From Pseudomonas asiatica (GTDB lineage Bacteria > Pseudomonadota > Gammaproteobacteria > Pseudomonadales > Pseudomonadaceae): a stretch of DNA of 64,000 nt. A program made the translations under genes and the position numbers. Position 1 is the stretch's first letter; every line of letters begins with the position of its first letter. Where the stretch lies: contig NZ_BLJF01000001.1 of NCBI RefSeq assembly GCF_009932335.1, positions 3,472,001 through 3,536,000 on the forward strand, read 5' to 3'. A model generated the notes under the pieces. It saw only the letters and a program-made list of their open reading frames with translations, ran no database searches and was not told the origin of the DNA. Of this stretch, positions 55,688-64,000 are shown one piece after another.

Positions 55688-58600
55688 TCAGGCCTCTGTG
55701 AATGCATTCATCATGTGTTCGATATCGCTCAGGCCATCGTCGGAGAGCGACAGGCCCTGCTCGTCCAGTGCCTGGGCGAACGCGCGTAGTTCGGGGTGGC
55801 TGAAGATCAGCCGCAGGGGTATGTCCAGCCCAAGCTCGACGTTGATCCGCGACACTGCCTGGGCCGCCAGCAAGGAGTGGCCGCCCAGCTCGAAGAAGTT
55901 GTCGCTCAGGCCGACCCGGGCAACGTTAAGCAACTGCGCCCAGATGTTCGCGAGCTGCTGCTGCCGCTCGGTCTGCGGCGCCTGGTAGTCATGCTGTGGC
56001 TGGTTCGGGTCGGGCAGCGGCAGCGCCTTGCGGTCGAGTTTGCCGCTGGGGGTCAGCGGCATGCTCGGCAGGGTCACCAGGTAGGCCGGGATCATGTAGT
56101 CCGGCAGGCTGGCCTTCAGGTACTGCTTCAGGGCCTGGCGCAGATCGCCGCGGTAGCCTTCGGCCGGCACCGCATAGGCGCATAGCTGCTTGCCACCGGG
56201 CAGGTCGATGGCCAGCACGGTGGCTTCGCGAACGTCCGGGTGCGCCCGCAGGTACTGCTCGATCTCGCCCAGCTCAATACGGAAGCCGCGCACCTTCACC
56301 TGATGGTCGACCCGGCCGCGATAGGCCAGCTGGCCGTTTTCGTCGTAGCAGCCGAGGTCGCCGGTGCGGTACAGGCGGCCACCGCCAACCGGGTCGAACG
56401 GGTCGGGGATGAAACGCTCGGCGGTGAGTGACGGCCGCTGGTGATAACCGCGCGCCAGGCAACCTGCCCCGCCGATGAACAGCTCGCCGGGCACGCCCAC
56501 CGGCGTCGGCGCCAGGCCATCGTCCAGAGCATGCAGGGTACGCCCCGGCAAGGCACGGCCGATCGGTACGCCGCCCAGGCTGATCTGCTCCACGGTCATC
56601 TGCGAACAATCGTAGGTGGTGGCGACCACGGTGGCTTCGGTCGGGCCGTAGGTGTTCAGCAGGCGCACTGCTGGCGGGCCATCGGCCAGCCAGGCGCGCA
56701 GGGCATCTTCCGGCACCGCCTCTCCCCCCACGTGAATCTGCTTCAGCCGGCCATAGGCCGCGGGGGCTCGGCGCTCCAGCGCCAGCAGGCGCCAGTAGGC
56801 CGCCGGCAGGTCGGCCACGGTCACGCCGTGGCGGTTGATCTCGTCCAGCAGGGTGGCGGTGTCCCACAGCCGCAGGTCGCGCAGGACCACACAGGCGCCC
56901 TGGGCCAGCGGCGGGAAGAACTGCTCGATGAAGCCATCGAAGCTGATGGTGGCGAACTGCAGCACGCGATCGTCCGGGGTGAGGCGCGAATAGTCGCCGG
57001 CCACCTGGCAGAACAGCGACAGGGCCTGGTGGTCGATGGCCACGCCCTTGGGCATGCCGGTGGAGCCGGAGGTGTAGATGACATAGGCGAGGTTGTGCGG
57101 TGCCGCCAGGTTGGCCAGCGGTTCGGCGGTCCAGGCTTGCAGCCACTCGGTGCCCGGCTCCAGTACCACGCAGGGCAGTTGCTTGCCCAATTGCAGGCGC
57201 TCACGCGAGGGCGCATCGGCCAGCAGCAGGCCGATATTGCTGTCCTCGACCATGTAGGCCAGGCGTTCTTGCGGGTAGTCCGGGTCCAGCGGCACATAGG
57301 CGCCACCCGCCTTGTGAATGGCGATCAGCGCCAGGGCCATGCCCAGGCCGCGCTCGACAGCCACGCCAACCAGGCAGTCCGGCCCCACACCCAGCGCCCG
57401 AAGGCGGTGAGCCAGTTGGTTGCTGCTGCGGTCCAGTTCGGCGTAGGTCATCTGCTGGTCGTCGAAGATCAGCGCCAGCGCATCCGGCCGCTCGTGGGCC
57501 TGTCGCGCCAGCAGCTGGTGCGCACACAAGCCGCTGCCAGCCTGGGGCGCCGGGTTCCAGCCGTGGGTCAGCTGCTGGCGTTCGCAACTGCCAAGGAAGT
57601 CCAGCTCGGCAATGCAGCATTGTGGTTCGGCGCAGATGGCTTCCAGCAGTGCTTGCCAATGCCCGGCCATGCGCTCGATACGCGCGGCATCGAACAGGTC
57701 GGTGCAATAGTTGAACGAGGCCGTCACGCCATCGGAGCGCTCCAGGGTGTTGAGCGATATGTCGTACTGCGCGCCCGGCTCCAACAGGTCCACTTCCTTG
57801 ACCTGCAGGCCGTGCAGGGCATCGCTGGACACCTGCTCGCCGAGGTCGCGCAGGTGGTTGTACAGCACCTGGAAGATCGGGTTCACACCCTGGTCACGCT
57901 CCGGATACAGCGCCTCGGCTACTTCGAGGAACGGCACATCCTTGTTGGCCTGGGCCTGCAGGGTGGTCTCCTTGATCGCCGCCAGCAGCTGCGAGAACGG
58001 CTGGCTGCCATCGACACGGATACGAGCCACGACCACGTTGATGAAGAAGCCGATCAGCCCCTCAAGCTCCAGGCGGTTGCGGTTGGTGACCGGCACGCCA
58101 ATGTTGAGCGTGCCCTTGCGGCTGTAGCGCGACAGCACGATGGCATAGGCCGCCAGGAACACATGGAACAATGTGGCGTTGGATGCCACCGCCAGTGCCC
58201 GCAGGCGCTCGGTGAGGGCCTGTGGCAGGCGCACGTCGAAGCGGCTGCCCTGGTAGCTTTTGACCTGCGGGCGAATGCGGTCGGCAGGCAGTTCCAGCAC
58301 TTCGAAGTCGTCTTCCAGGCGGGCCTTCCAGTAGTCGATCTGCGCCTGCATCTGCCCCTCGGCCAGCCACTTGCGCTGCCAGGCGGCGAAGTCGGCGTAC
58401 TGCACCGGCAGCGGCTCGACGGCTTGCGCCTGGCCCGTGGCGGCGGCGTTGTAGGCGGCGGCGAACTCGCGCACCAGCAGGCTCATCGACCAGCCATCGG
58501 AGACGATATGGTGCAAGGTCAGCGACAGCAGGTGCTCCTGCGCATGCACCCTGAACAAGCGTGCGCGCAGCAGCGGGCCGTGCTCCAGGTCGAACGGGAC

Positions 58601-61600
58601 GAAGGCTTCAGCTTCCAGCTTGCGCATCTGCGCGGCGTGGTCCTGGCCGCTGAGGTCTTCGAAACCGATCGGTACCGTGGCAGCCGGCAGGATGCGCTGC
58701 CAAGGCAGGCCGTCGGCCTCGACGAACACCGTGCGCAACGATTCGTGGCGGGCCACCAAGGCATCCAGCGCTGCCTCCACGGCGCAGTGGTCGAGGTGGC
58801 CCTGCATGCGCACGGCCATCGGCGTGTTGTAGGCCAGGCTTTCGGGGTTGAGCTTCCAGAACAGCCACTGGCGGTTCTGCGAGGGGGACACTGGCAGCGG
58901 TTGCTGGCGATCGAGGATTTCGATGTCCAGGCCTGCGCCCTGCTCGCCTTCGGCCACGGCCTGGGCGAAGGCCTGCAGGTCGACGGTGTCGAACAGGCTG
59001 CGCAGCGGAATATCCACGCCCAATTGCTTGCGTATCCGCGATACCGCCTGGGTGGCCAGCAGCGAATGGCCGCCAAGGGCAAAGAAGTTGTCGCCCAGGC
59101 CTACCTGCGGTACTTGCAGGACTTGCGCCCAAATCTGTGCCAATTGCGTTTGCAGCGGGGTCTGCGGCGCTTGATAGGCCACCTGGGTGGCGGCGGGTTC
59201 CGGCAGTGCCTTGACATCGACCTTACCGTTGACCGTGACCGGCAGGTGCTCCAGCACCATCAGGTGGGTCGGCACCATGTGCTCGGGCAGCAGGCTCTTG
59301 AGGCTGGCGCGGATCGATTCCTGCCAGGCCAGGCTGTCGGCCGGCATCTGAACGGGCACCAGCCAGGCAGCCAGTTGCAGTTGCGGCCCTTGGCCATGCA
59401 CGCGCACCAGGGCATTGGCGACACCGCCCAGGGCACGCAGCTGGTTTTCGATTTCGGCCAGTTCCACGCGATAGCCACGGACCTTGACCTGGCCATCCAT
59501 GCGACCGGCGAACTGCAGGTCGCTGCCTTGGCGAACCCAGTCACCGCTGCGGTACAGGCGCTGGCCGTGGCCGTTCGGGTCGGGAACGAAGCGCTCGGCG
59601 GTGAGTGCCGGGCGGTTCAGGTAGCCACGGGCCAGGCCGGCGCCACCGATGTACAGCTCGCCCTTGGCTTTGGCCGGCAGGGGTTGCAGGCAGCGGTCGA
59701 GCACCGCGACGCGGGTGTTGGCCAGTGGCTGGCCGAGGCTGGCCTGCCCGTTCAGTTCGGCGACCAGCACACCGACGGTGGTCTCGGTCGGGCCGTAGTG
59801 GTTGAACACCTTGAGCGCCGGGGCCAGGTTGCGGACCTTGCCCAGCAGGCTCGGGCTGATGGCCTCGCCGCCGAGCACCAGGCACTGGGCCGGCAGCGCC
59901 GAGCGGCCAGCCACCAACATGGCCTCCAGGTGCGACGGTACGATCTTCAGCGCGTCTACCTGGTGCTCGGTCAGGTAGGCGGCGAAGCCTTCGGCATCCA
60001 GCACCTGCTCGCGTAGCAGCAAATGCAGGGTGTGGCTGCCGCACAAGGCGCCGAACAGCATGGTGTGGCCGAGGTCGGCAGCCGGGGTCGAGACCTGGGC
60101 CATGCTACGGATGCGCTCGAGCGGCAAACGTGCGGCGATGCCTTCGACGTAGTTGGCCAGGCCGCCATGGCTGATCGCCACGCCCTTGGGCTGGCCGGTG
60201 GTGCCGGAGGTGTAGATCACGTAGGCCAGGTTGGCCGGCGCCGGGGCGATGCGGGCGGCGCTGCCGCTGCCGGTTTGCGCCCAGTCCAGGCGCTGCACGC
60301 CCTCGGGCAGTTCGGCCTGCCAGTTACCGGGCGCCAGTACAAGGCGCGTAGCGCTGTCGGCGAGCATGTAGGCCAAGCGTTCGGCCGGCTGCTCGGGCTC
60401 CAGTGGCAGGTAGGCGCCACCGGCCTTGAGCACGCCGAGGATACTGGCGAGCATGCCGACACTGCGGTCGGCCAGCACGCCGACCAGTGTGTCCGGCCCT
60501 GCTCCGGCTTCCACCAGCCGGCCTGCAATGGCTTCGGCGCGGGCATCGAGTTCGGCGAAGCTGGCCTGCTCGCCCGCAGCCATCACCGCCGTGCGCTCGG
60601 GGTGGCGGCTGGCGGCGGCGGCAAAGCGCTGGTGAACCAGCAGCGTTGCGTCAGCCTGCGCAGGCGCGCCAATGGCAGGGGCCAGGCCTGGCAATGGCAA
60701 CTCGCCAACTGCGCCAGCCGCTTCGTCGGCCAATGCCTGCACCAGGGCTAGCCACTGCTCGCCAAGGGCTTCGACGGTGGCCGTATCGAACACGTCGGTC
60801 GCATAGGTGAACGCTGCATGCAGCTGCCCCGCTCGCTCATGGGTATCCAGCGCCAGGTCGAAGCGGGCGCTGTGCTTTGCCAGCACGACTGGCGCCAGGC
60901 TCAGGCCGGAGCGGGTCTCGATGGCTTGCACATCCGCCACCTGCGCCTGGTGGTTGAACAGCACACGGAACAGCGGGCTCTCGCTGCTGCGCGGCAGGTC
61001 CAGGGCTTCGACCAGTTGCTCGAACGGCAGGTCCTGGTGGCTTTGAGCGCCTAGGGCGGTTTCGCGCACGCGCTGGAGCAGGCCGGTGATATCCAGCAGC
61101 GGGTCGATTTCGGTGTGCAATACCTGGGTATTGATGAAGCAACCGATCAGCCCTTGGCTTTCGGCGCGGTTGCGGTTGGCGATGGGCACGCCGACACGGA
61201 TCGCCGACTGGCCGCTGTAGCGCTGCAGTAGCAGCTTGAAGGCGGCCAGCAGGACCATGAACAGGGTGACGTTATGCTTGCGTGCCAGACCGCGCAGCCG
61301 TTCGACGACATCTGCGGCGATGGGGAACTCGTGACGCGCGCCACGATAGCTGGGGCGGCCCTCGCGGCTGCGGTCCAGTGGCAGCTCCAGCGGCGAATGG
61401 TCATCGCCCAGGCGCGCCTGCCAGTAGGCCAGCTGGCGCTCCTGCTCACCGGCCTGGAGCCAGCTGCGCTGCCACAGGGCGTAGTCGCGGTACTGGATCG
61501 GCAGCGGTTCCAGGTGGGCTTCGCTGCCGGCCACGGCGGCGTCGTACAGGTGCAGGAATTCGTCGATCAGCACGTTCATCGACCAGCCGTCGGCGACGAT

Positions 61601-62152
61601 GTGGTGCAGGGTGAACAGCAGGATGTGCTCCTGTGCCGCCAGTTGCAGCAGGCGCACCCGCAACAGCGGGCCACTGGCCAGGTCGAAGGGGGCCAGGGCT
61701 TCGGCTTCGGCGATGGTTTCGATGGCGGCCTGACGGGCGCCCTCGTCCAGGCCGGCCAGGGCATCCTGGTGCAGCTGCAACGGGGCGGCGCTGGCCTCGA
61801 CCTGCTGGCGCACGTCATCGCCGTCGGCGACGAAGCGGGTGCGCAGGGTTTCGTGGCGGGCCACCAGGGCATCGAAGGCGTGCTGCAGGGCGGCCAGGTT
61901 CAGCGGGCCATTCAGGCGCACGGCCATGGGCAGGTTGTACGCCGCGCCTTGCGGGTCGAGCTGCCAGAGGAACCACATGCGCCGCTGGGCGTAAGACAGC
62001 TGGTCACGCTCGGCCACCTCCACCCCGGGCGCAATCGGCAGCACGGAAAAATCCATGCCCTCGCCCTGCAGCGCCTTGAGGAACAGGCGGCGCTTGTCGG
62101 GGCTGAGTTCGATGAAGCGGCGGGCGAGCTTGAGCGTTTGGTCGGCATTCAT
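55688..62152 (-). CDS. Pyoverdine-type NRPS, first peptide subunit (Asp, basic residue)
   Basis: 2154 residues, first gene of the operon. C about 50-485 (HHIVADG at 183-189); A about 505-985 with D-L-T-K-V-G-H-V-G-K (Asp); T about 995-1065 (GGHS, Ser about 1030); C about 1085-1525 (HHIVSDGWS); A about 1545-2045 with D-G-E-D-H-G-T-V-V-K, acidic at 239 and 278 as for a basic substrate (Orn or Lys); T about 2060-2130; tail IEHMMNAFTEA. It starts with a C domain and no loading module, so it must accept a chain from another protein, as pyoverdine subunits accept the PvdL chromophore tripeptide. A perfect PvdS box lies 39 bases before the ATG. The stop is followed after one base by the next NRPS start. 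Confidence 0.92.
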   Translation of the reverse strand: MNADQTLKLARRFIELSPDKRRLFLKALQGEGMDFSVLPIAPGVEVAERDQLSYAQRRMWFLWQLDPQGAAYNLPMAVRLNGPLNLAALQHAFDALVARHETLRTRFVADGDDVRQQVEASAAPLQLHQDALAGLDEGARQAAIETIAEAEALAPFDLASGPLLRVRLLQLAAQEHILLFTLHHIVADGWSMNVLIDEFLHLYDAAVAGSEAHLEPLPIQYRDYALWQRSWLQAGEQERQLAYWQARLGDDHSPLELPLDRSREGRPSYRGARHEFPIAADVVERLRGLARKHNVTLFMVLLAAFKLLLQRYSGQSAIRVGVPIANRNRAESQGLIGCFINTQVLHTEIDPLLDITGLLQRVRETALGAQSHQDLPFEQLVEALDLPRSSESPLFRVLFNHQAQVADVQAIETRSGLSLAPVVLAKHSARFDLALDTHERAGQLHAAFTYATDVFDTATVEALGEQWLALVQALADEAAGAVGELPLPGLAPAIGAPAQADATLLVHQRFAAAASRHPERTAVMAAGEQASFAELDARAEAIAGRLVEAGAGPDTLVGVLADRSVGMLASILGVLKAGGAYLPLEPEQPAERLAYMLADSATRLVLAPGNWQAELPEGVQRLDWAQTGSGSAARIAPAPANLAYVIYTSGTTGQPKGVAISHGGLANYVEGIAARLPLERIRSMAQVSTPAADLGHTMLFGALCGSHTLHLLLREQVLDAEGFAAYLTEHQVDALKIVPSHLEAMLVAGRSALPAQCLVLGGEAISPSLLGKVRNLAPALKVFNHYGPTETTVGVLVAELNGQASLGQPLANTRVAVLDRCLQPLPAKAKGELYIGGAGLARGYLNRPALTAERFVPDPNGHGQRLYRSGDWVRQGSDLQFAGRMDGQVKVRGYRVELAEIENQLRALGGVANALVRVHGQGPQLQLAAWLVPVQMPADSLAWQESIRASLKSLLPEHMVPTHLMVLEHLPVTVNGKVDVKALPEPAATQVAYQAPQTPLQTQLAQIWAQVLQVPQVGLGDNFFALGGHSLLATQAVSRIRKQLGVDIPLRSLFDTVDLQAFAQAVAEGEQGAGLDIEILDRQQPLPVSPSQNRQWLFWKLNPESLAYNTPMAVRMQGHLDHCAVEAALDALVARHESLRTVFVEADGLPWQRILPAATVPIGFEDLSGQDHAAQMRKLEAEAFVPFDLEHGPLLRARLFRVHAQEHLLSLTLHHIVSDGWSMSLLVREFAAAYNAAATGQAQAVEPLPVQYADFAAWQRKWLAEGQMQAQIDYWKARLEDDFEVLELPADRIRPQVKSYQGSRFDVRLPQALTERLRALAVASNATLFHVFLAAYAIVLSRYSRKGTLNIGVPVTNRNRLELEGLIGFFINVVVARIRVDGSQPFSQLLAAIKETTLQAQANKDVPFLEVAEALYPERDQGVNPIFQVLYNHLRDLGEQVSSDALHGLQVKEVDLLEPGAQYDISLNTLERSDGVTASFNYCTDLFDAARIERMAGHWQALLEAICAEPQCCIAELDFLGSCERQQLTHGWNPAPQAGSGLCAHQLLARQAHERPDALALIFDDQQMTYAELDRSSNQLAHRLRALGVGPDCLVGVAVERGLGMALALIAIHKAGGAYVPLDPDYPQERLAYMVEDSNIGLLLADAPSRERLQLGKQLPCVVLEPGTEWLQAWTAEPLANLAAPHNLAYVIYTSGSTGMPKGVAIDHQALSLFCQVAGDYSRLTPDDRVLQFATISFDGFIEQFFPPLAQGACVVLRDLRLWDTATLLDEINRHGVTVADLPAAYWRLLALERRAPAAYGRLKQIHVGGEAVPEDALRAWLADGPPAVRLLNTYGPTEATVVATTYDCSQMTVEQISLGGVPIGRALPGRTLHALDDGLAPTPVGVPGELFIGGAGCLARGYHQRPSLTAERFIPDPFDPVGGGRLYRTGDLGCYDENGQLAYRGRVDHQVKVRGFRIELGEIEQYLRAHPDVREATVLAIDLPGGKQLCAYAVPAEGYRGDLRQALKQYLKASLPDYMIPAYLVTLPSMPLTPSGKLDRKALPLPDPNQPQHDYQAPQTERQQQLANIWAQLLNVARVGLSDNFFELGGHSLLAAQAVSRINVELGLDIPLRLIFSHPELRAFAQALDEQGLSLSDDGLSDIEHMMNAFTEA

Positions 62153-62190
62153 GTCGAGCGGTGTCCTGGCAGTCGAGCGGTAACTGTCAG

Positions 62191-62214
62191 ACGAAGGTGT
62201 GGGGGGTTGATTTA
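62191..62214 (-). promoter_or_regulatory. PvdS iron-starvation box of the NRPS operon
   Basis: TAAAT, exactly 16 bases, CGT, then CTGA on the minus strand: a perfect match to the box used by the pyoverdine sigma factor PvdS. The -10 part (TTCGTCTGA) is the same as at pvdO. It lies 39 bases before the first NRPS ATG, so it should be the main iron-repressed promoter of the operon. Confidence 0.8.
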
Positions 62215-62250
62215 GTGGCGGGACTGCAGGGCTGTGGCGGTGGCCTTGTC

Positions 62251-62340
62251 GGCCTCTTCGCGGGTAAAACCCACAGGTACACCACAGCTATCGAGGCTTG
62301 TGCACTACCTGTGGGAGCGGGCATGCCCGCGAAGAGGCCG
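62251..62340. repeat. Paired palindromic repeat, 'CCTGTGGGAGCGGG' type
   Basis: GGCCTCTTCGCGGG...CCCACAGGTAC and inverted GTGGGAGCGGGCATGCCCGC with GAAGAGGCC. It separates the NRPS promoter from the PAAR gene. The rest of the 62153-62473 gap holds the PvdS box and the 75-base leader of the PAAR gene. Confidence 0.82.
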
Positions 62341-62473
62341 GCATTGCCATCAATAAAATCACGTAGTCCAAATCTCTATTCCTTGTAGGACCCTTCCTAA
62401 ACCCTCCCCACCCCGAAAATACCCGCCCACAGCCTGCTAGGTTCCTGGCTTCCACCTGAAAAAGAGGCGAGCC

Positions 62474-63880
62474 ATGAGCATGCGCATGAACATCTTCGGC
62501 CGATACCAAGGCCTGGACGGCGACGAAACCAGCACAGGCGCCATTTGCATTGCCAGCCAAGCCAGGGGCCGTGTGCATGGCCGCAACTGGCTACTTCAAG
62601 GCGACCCGACCACACCCTGCCCGCTATGTGGACAAGCGGGCACCATCGTCGAGGGCGAAGTCCGCTGGCGGCAGGATGGTATTCCCACGGCTCTGGACGG
62701 AGCACTGGTGCAATGCGGGTGCCCACAGGGCAGCAATCGCCTGGTTGCAAGTGGGTACGCACCTCCGGCTTCGCGCAGGGCACCCGCACCTGAGCCTGTT
62801 CGTGAGGCACCAGCACAGGCCCGGACGGGTAACCCGGCAAGAAGTACCTATCAGCCTGAGGTGGTTCAGCCCTCGCCCACCCCTCAAGGCATGGAGCCCG
62901 GTTTCTACATCGTTCCGCGCTGCATGACGTATCAGGAAATCCTGGCAGAACTGGGCGCGCCGCAGGCCAACCTGCCTCGGTCGATTCTGGAGCGGCTGAA
63001 CCCGACCTATCAGCAGGGGTTCAAGGCGGGCGAGATCTTTGTCATTGGCGATGGTTTGAGGCGCCCGGTGTGCACTCGGGAAGAACTGTCTGCGATGAGT
63101 GCAGCAAAACAAGCTCGTGAAGCACTGGCGGAACTGACGCCCGAAGAGGCGGAATTCATGATGCGCCATCAAGCCGAGATTGCTGCGTTGCTCAGCGATG
63201 TGAGCCTGGCGATGGGGGTGAGCGAGGCGATGGTTGCCAAGTCGCTGGATGAACTCAGCACCATTTTGAAAAAAATCGAAGAGCTCCATAAAGTCCAATT
63301 CGTCAAGCACGGACATCTTCGGCACCCTGAGTTCTTTGCAGAACGTCAAAAGCTGTTCACGCAATTGAGTGCAAACTTGAATGCGACCCTTCTAAAAAAA
63401 CACCTCAATCTCGGAAACTATGAAAGTCTGCGCCGGGACTTGGGAATTTCTTCGAGAAGCTTGGTGCACCACTGGAGCAAAGCGGGAGGACCGACACATA
63501 TCCCTGGCTACTCGACACACTTAGACAAGCTGGCCAAGCTGGCTAAATATTTAAAAGCCGGAGGGCGTGTTGGCATTACTATTGGCGGTGGCGGATCTGC
63601 CCTGAAAATTTCAGAGGTGTGCAAAGAGGGCAACACAAATGCCTGTAAAAAAGTCAGCGTTTCTGAGGCAGGTAATTTCTCCGGTGGCTTAGCTGGTGGC
63701 TGGTTGGCAGGAAAAATTGCGGGCAGAATCTCTGCGAAGGTTTGCTGGAGAGTCGGACCCTACGCCGTAGCATGCGGAATAGTGATCACTGGTGGAGGCG
63801 CCTTGGCCGGCAGCATCGGTGGTATGGAAGCGGGTGAGGAGTTCGGAGAATTAGTCTTCGAGGTCTTTGGAGATGATTGA
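62474..63880 (+). CDS. PAAR-domain protein, probable type VI secretion effector
   Basis: 468 residues. PAAR domain about 10-95: GAICIASQARGRVHGR, LQGDPTTPCPLCG, GTIVEGEVRW, DGIPTALDGALVQCGCP; this tip forms the metal-bound spike on VgrG. A proline-rich linker (about 100-140), a middle region with YQQGFKAGEIF and LTPEEAEFMMRHQ, then a C-terminal part (about 330-468) with IPGYSTHLDKLAKLAKYLK, GITIGGGGSALKI, GGLAGGWLAGKIAG and AVACGIVITGGGALAGSIGG. The glycine-zipper hydrophobic end suggests a membrane-inserting toxin; this is inference. From about 63250 the DNA is visibly less GC-rich than the NRPS region. AGAGGCGAG stands before ATG 62474. It overlaps the next gene by 8 bases. No vgrG is seen in the window. 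Confidence 0.82.
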   Translation: MSMRMNIFGRYQGLDGDETSTGAICIASQARGRVHGRNWLLQGDPTTPCPLCGQAGTIVEGEVRWRQDGIPTALDGALVQCGCPQGSNRLVASGYAPPASRRAPAPEPVREAPAQARTGNPARSTYQPEVVQPSPTPQGMEPGFYIVPRCMTYQEILAELGAPQANLPRSILERLNPTYQQGFKAGEIFVIGDGLRRPVCTREELSAMSAAKQAREALAELTPEEAEFMMRHQAEIAALLSDVSLAMGVSEAMVAKSLDELSTILKKIEELHKVQFVKHGHLRHPEFFAERQKLFTQLSANLNATLLKKHLNLGNYESLRRDLGISSRSLVHHWSKAGGPTHIPGYSTHLDKLAKLAKYLKAGGRVGITIGGGGSALKISEVCKEGNTNACKKVSVSEAGNFSGGLAGGWLAGKIAGRISAKVCWRVGPYAVACGIVITGGGALAGSIGGMEAGEEFGELVFEVFGDD

Positions 63881-64000
63881 TTACCTTGACGTAAAACTAA
63901 GACTATTTCTGTTAGGCACTCCTATCTGCCTCGCCTTAATCGGGCTTGTATCTGACCTTCACATTGCGTGCTCTCGCCAATATAAAGAAATGACTTCAGC
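63873..64000 (+). CDS. Small membrane protein, probable cognate immunity (partial)
   Basis: Starts with ATG inside the end of the PAAR gene (8-base overlap) after GAGG. It reads MIDYLDVKLRLFLLGTPICL..., with a hydrophobic helix LFLLGTPICLALIGLV, and runs off the window after about 42 residues. The position right after a membrane-acting effector and the predicted inner-membrane location fit an immunity protein that blocks pore formation. Codon use is AT-rich compared with the neighbours. Confidence 0.6.
   Translation, partial: MIDYLDVKLRLFLLGTPICLALIGLVSDLHIACSRQYKEMTS

Noticed and set aside
55687..55707. Alternative start MHSQRPDMELT for the second NRPS gene
   Set aside because: ATG 55686 has AGAGG at good spacing and follows the previous stop by one base, the same pattern as at the last NRPS gene.

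Overview
The window is a GC-rich chromosomal segment from a fluorescent Pseudomonas, most likely of the P. putida group. The support is the gene content (paired fadD genes next to a PhaJ-type hydratase, AceK, a DUF2790 secreted protein), the many paired 'CCTGTGGGAGCGGG...CCCGCGAAG' palindromes between genes, and a pyoverdine-type siderophore locus. I saw no tRNA, rRNA, CRISPR array, insertion sequence or prophage.

Left part (1-25 kb), mostly core genome: the 5' part of an HrpA-like RNA helicase (minus, cut by the window edge); a puuA/puuB-like gamma-glutamyl-polyamine pair; two FadD acyl-CoA ligases, an alpha/beta hydrolase and a PhaJ-type (R)-enoyl-CoA hydratase, together a fatty-acid activation and PHA-precursor block; a four-gene run ending in an ECF sigma factor (SnoaL-like, YCII, SRPBCC, sigma); a hicAB toxin-antitoxin pair behind a perfect inverted repeat; a GNAT acetyltransferase, peptide deformylase, a BrkB/YihY membrane protein, a CsbD-like protein, CvfB, a lipoprotein, aceK, two EamA transporters and a DUF4265 protein.

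Centre and right (25.4-62.2 kb), pyoverdine locus: a PvdO-like exported SUMF1 protein and an FpvA-like TonB receptor with an STN signalling domain run rightwards. Facing them is a leftward operon of four NRPS genes carrying nine modules and one terminal thioesterase. My hand reading of the A-domain pocket residues gives the order Asp, basic residue (Orn or Lys), D-(OH)Asp, Ser, Ser, Thr, Thr, D-Thr, hydroxyornithine-like. Sequences matching the PvdS iron-starvation box (TAAAT-N16-CGT) precede the first NRPS gene (perfect) and pvdO (one mismatch), with a 17-bp-spaced variant before the third NRPS gene. Convergent rho-independent terminators separate fpvA from the NRPS operon. The NRPS genes show recent rearrangement: a near-identical Ser adenylation segment in two adjacent genes, a tandem 3.2-kb Thr module plus a third Thr A domain, and a 17-codon leftover of an NRPS 3' end in front of the third gene. 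PvdL, PvdS, PvdA, the Asp hydroxylase and the other maturation genes are not in the window.

Right end (62.4-64 kb): a PAAR-domain protein with a glycine-rich, hydrophobic, less GC-rich C-terminus, overlapping by 8 bp the start of a small membrane protein cut by the window end. This looks like a type VI secretion effector and its immunity protein.
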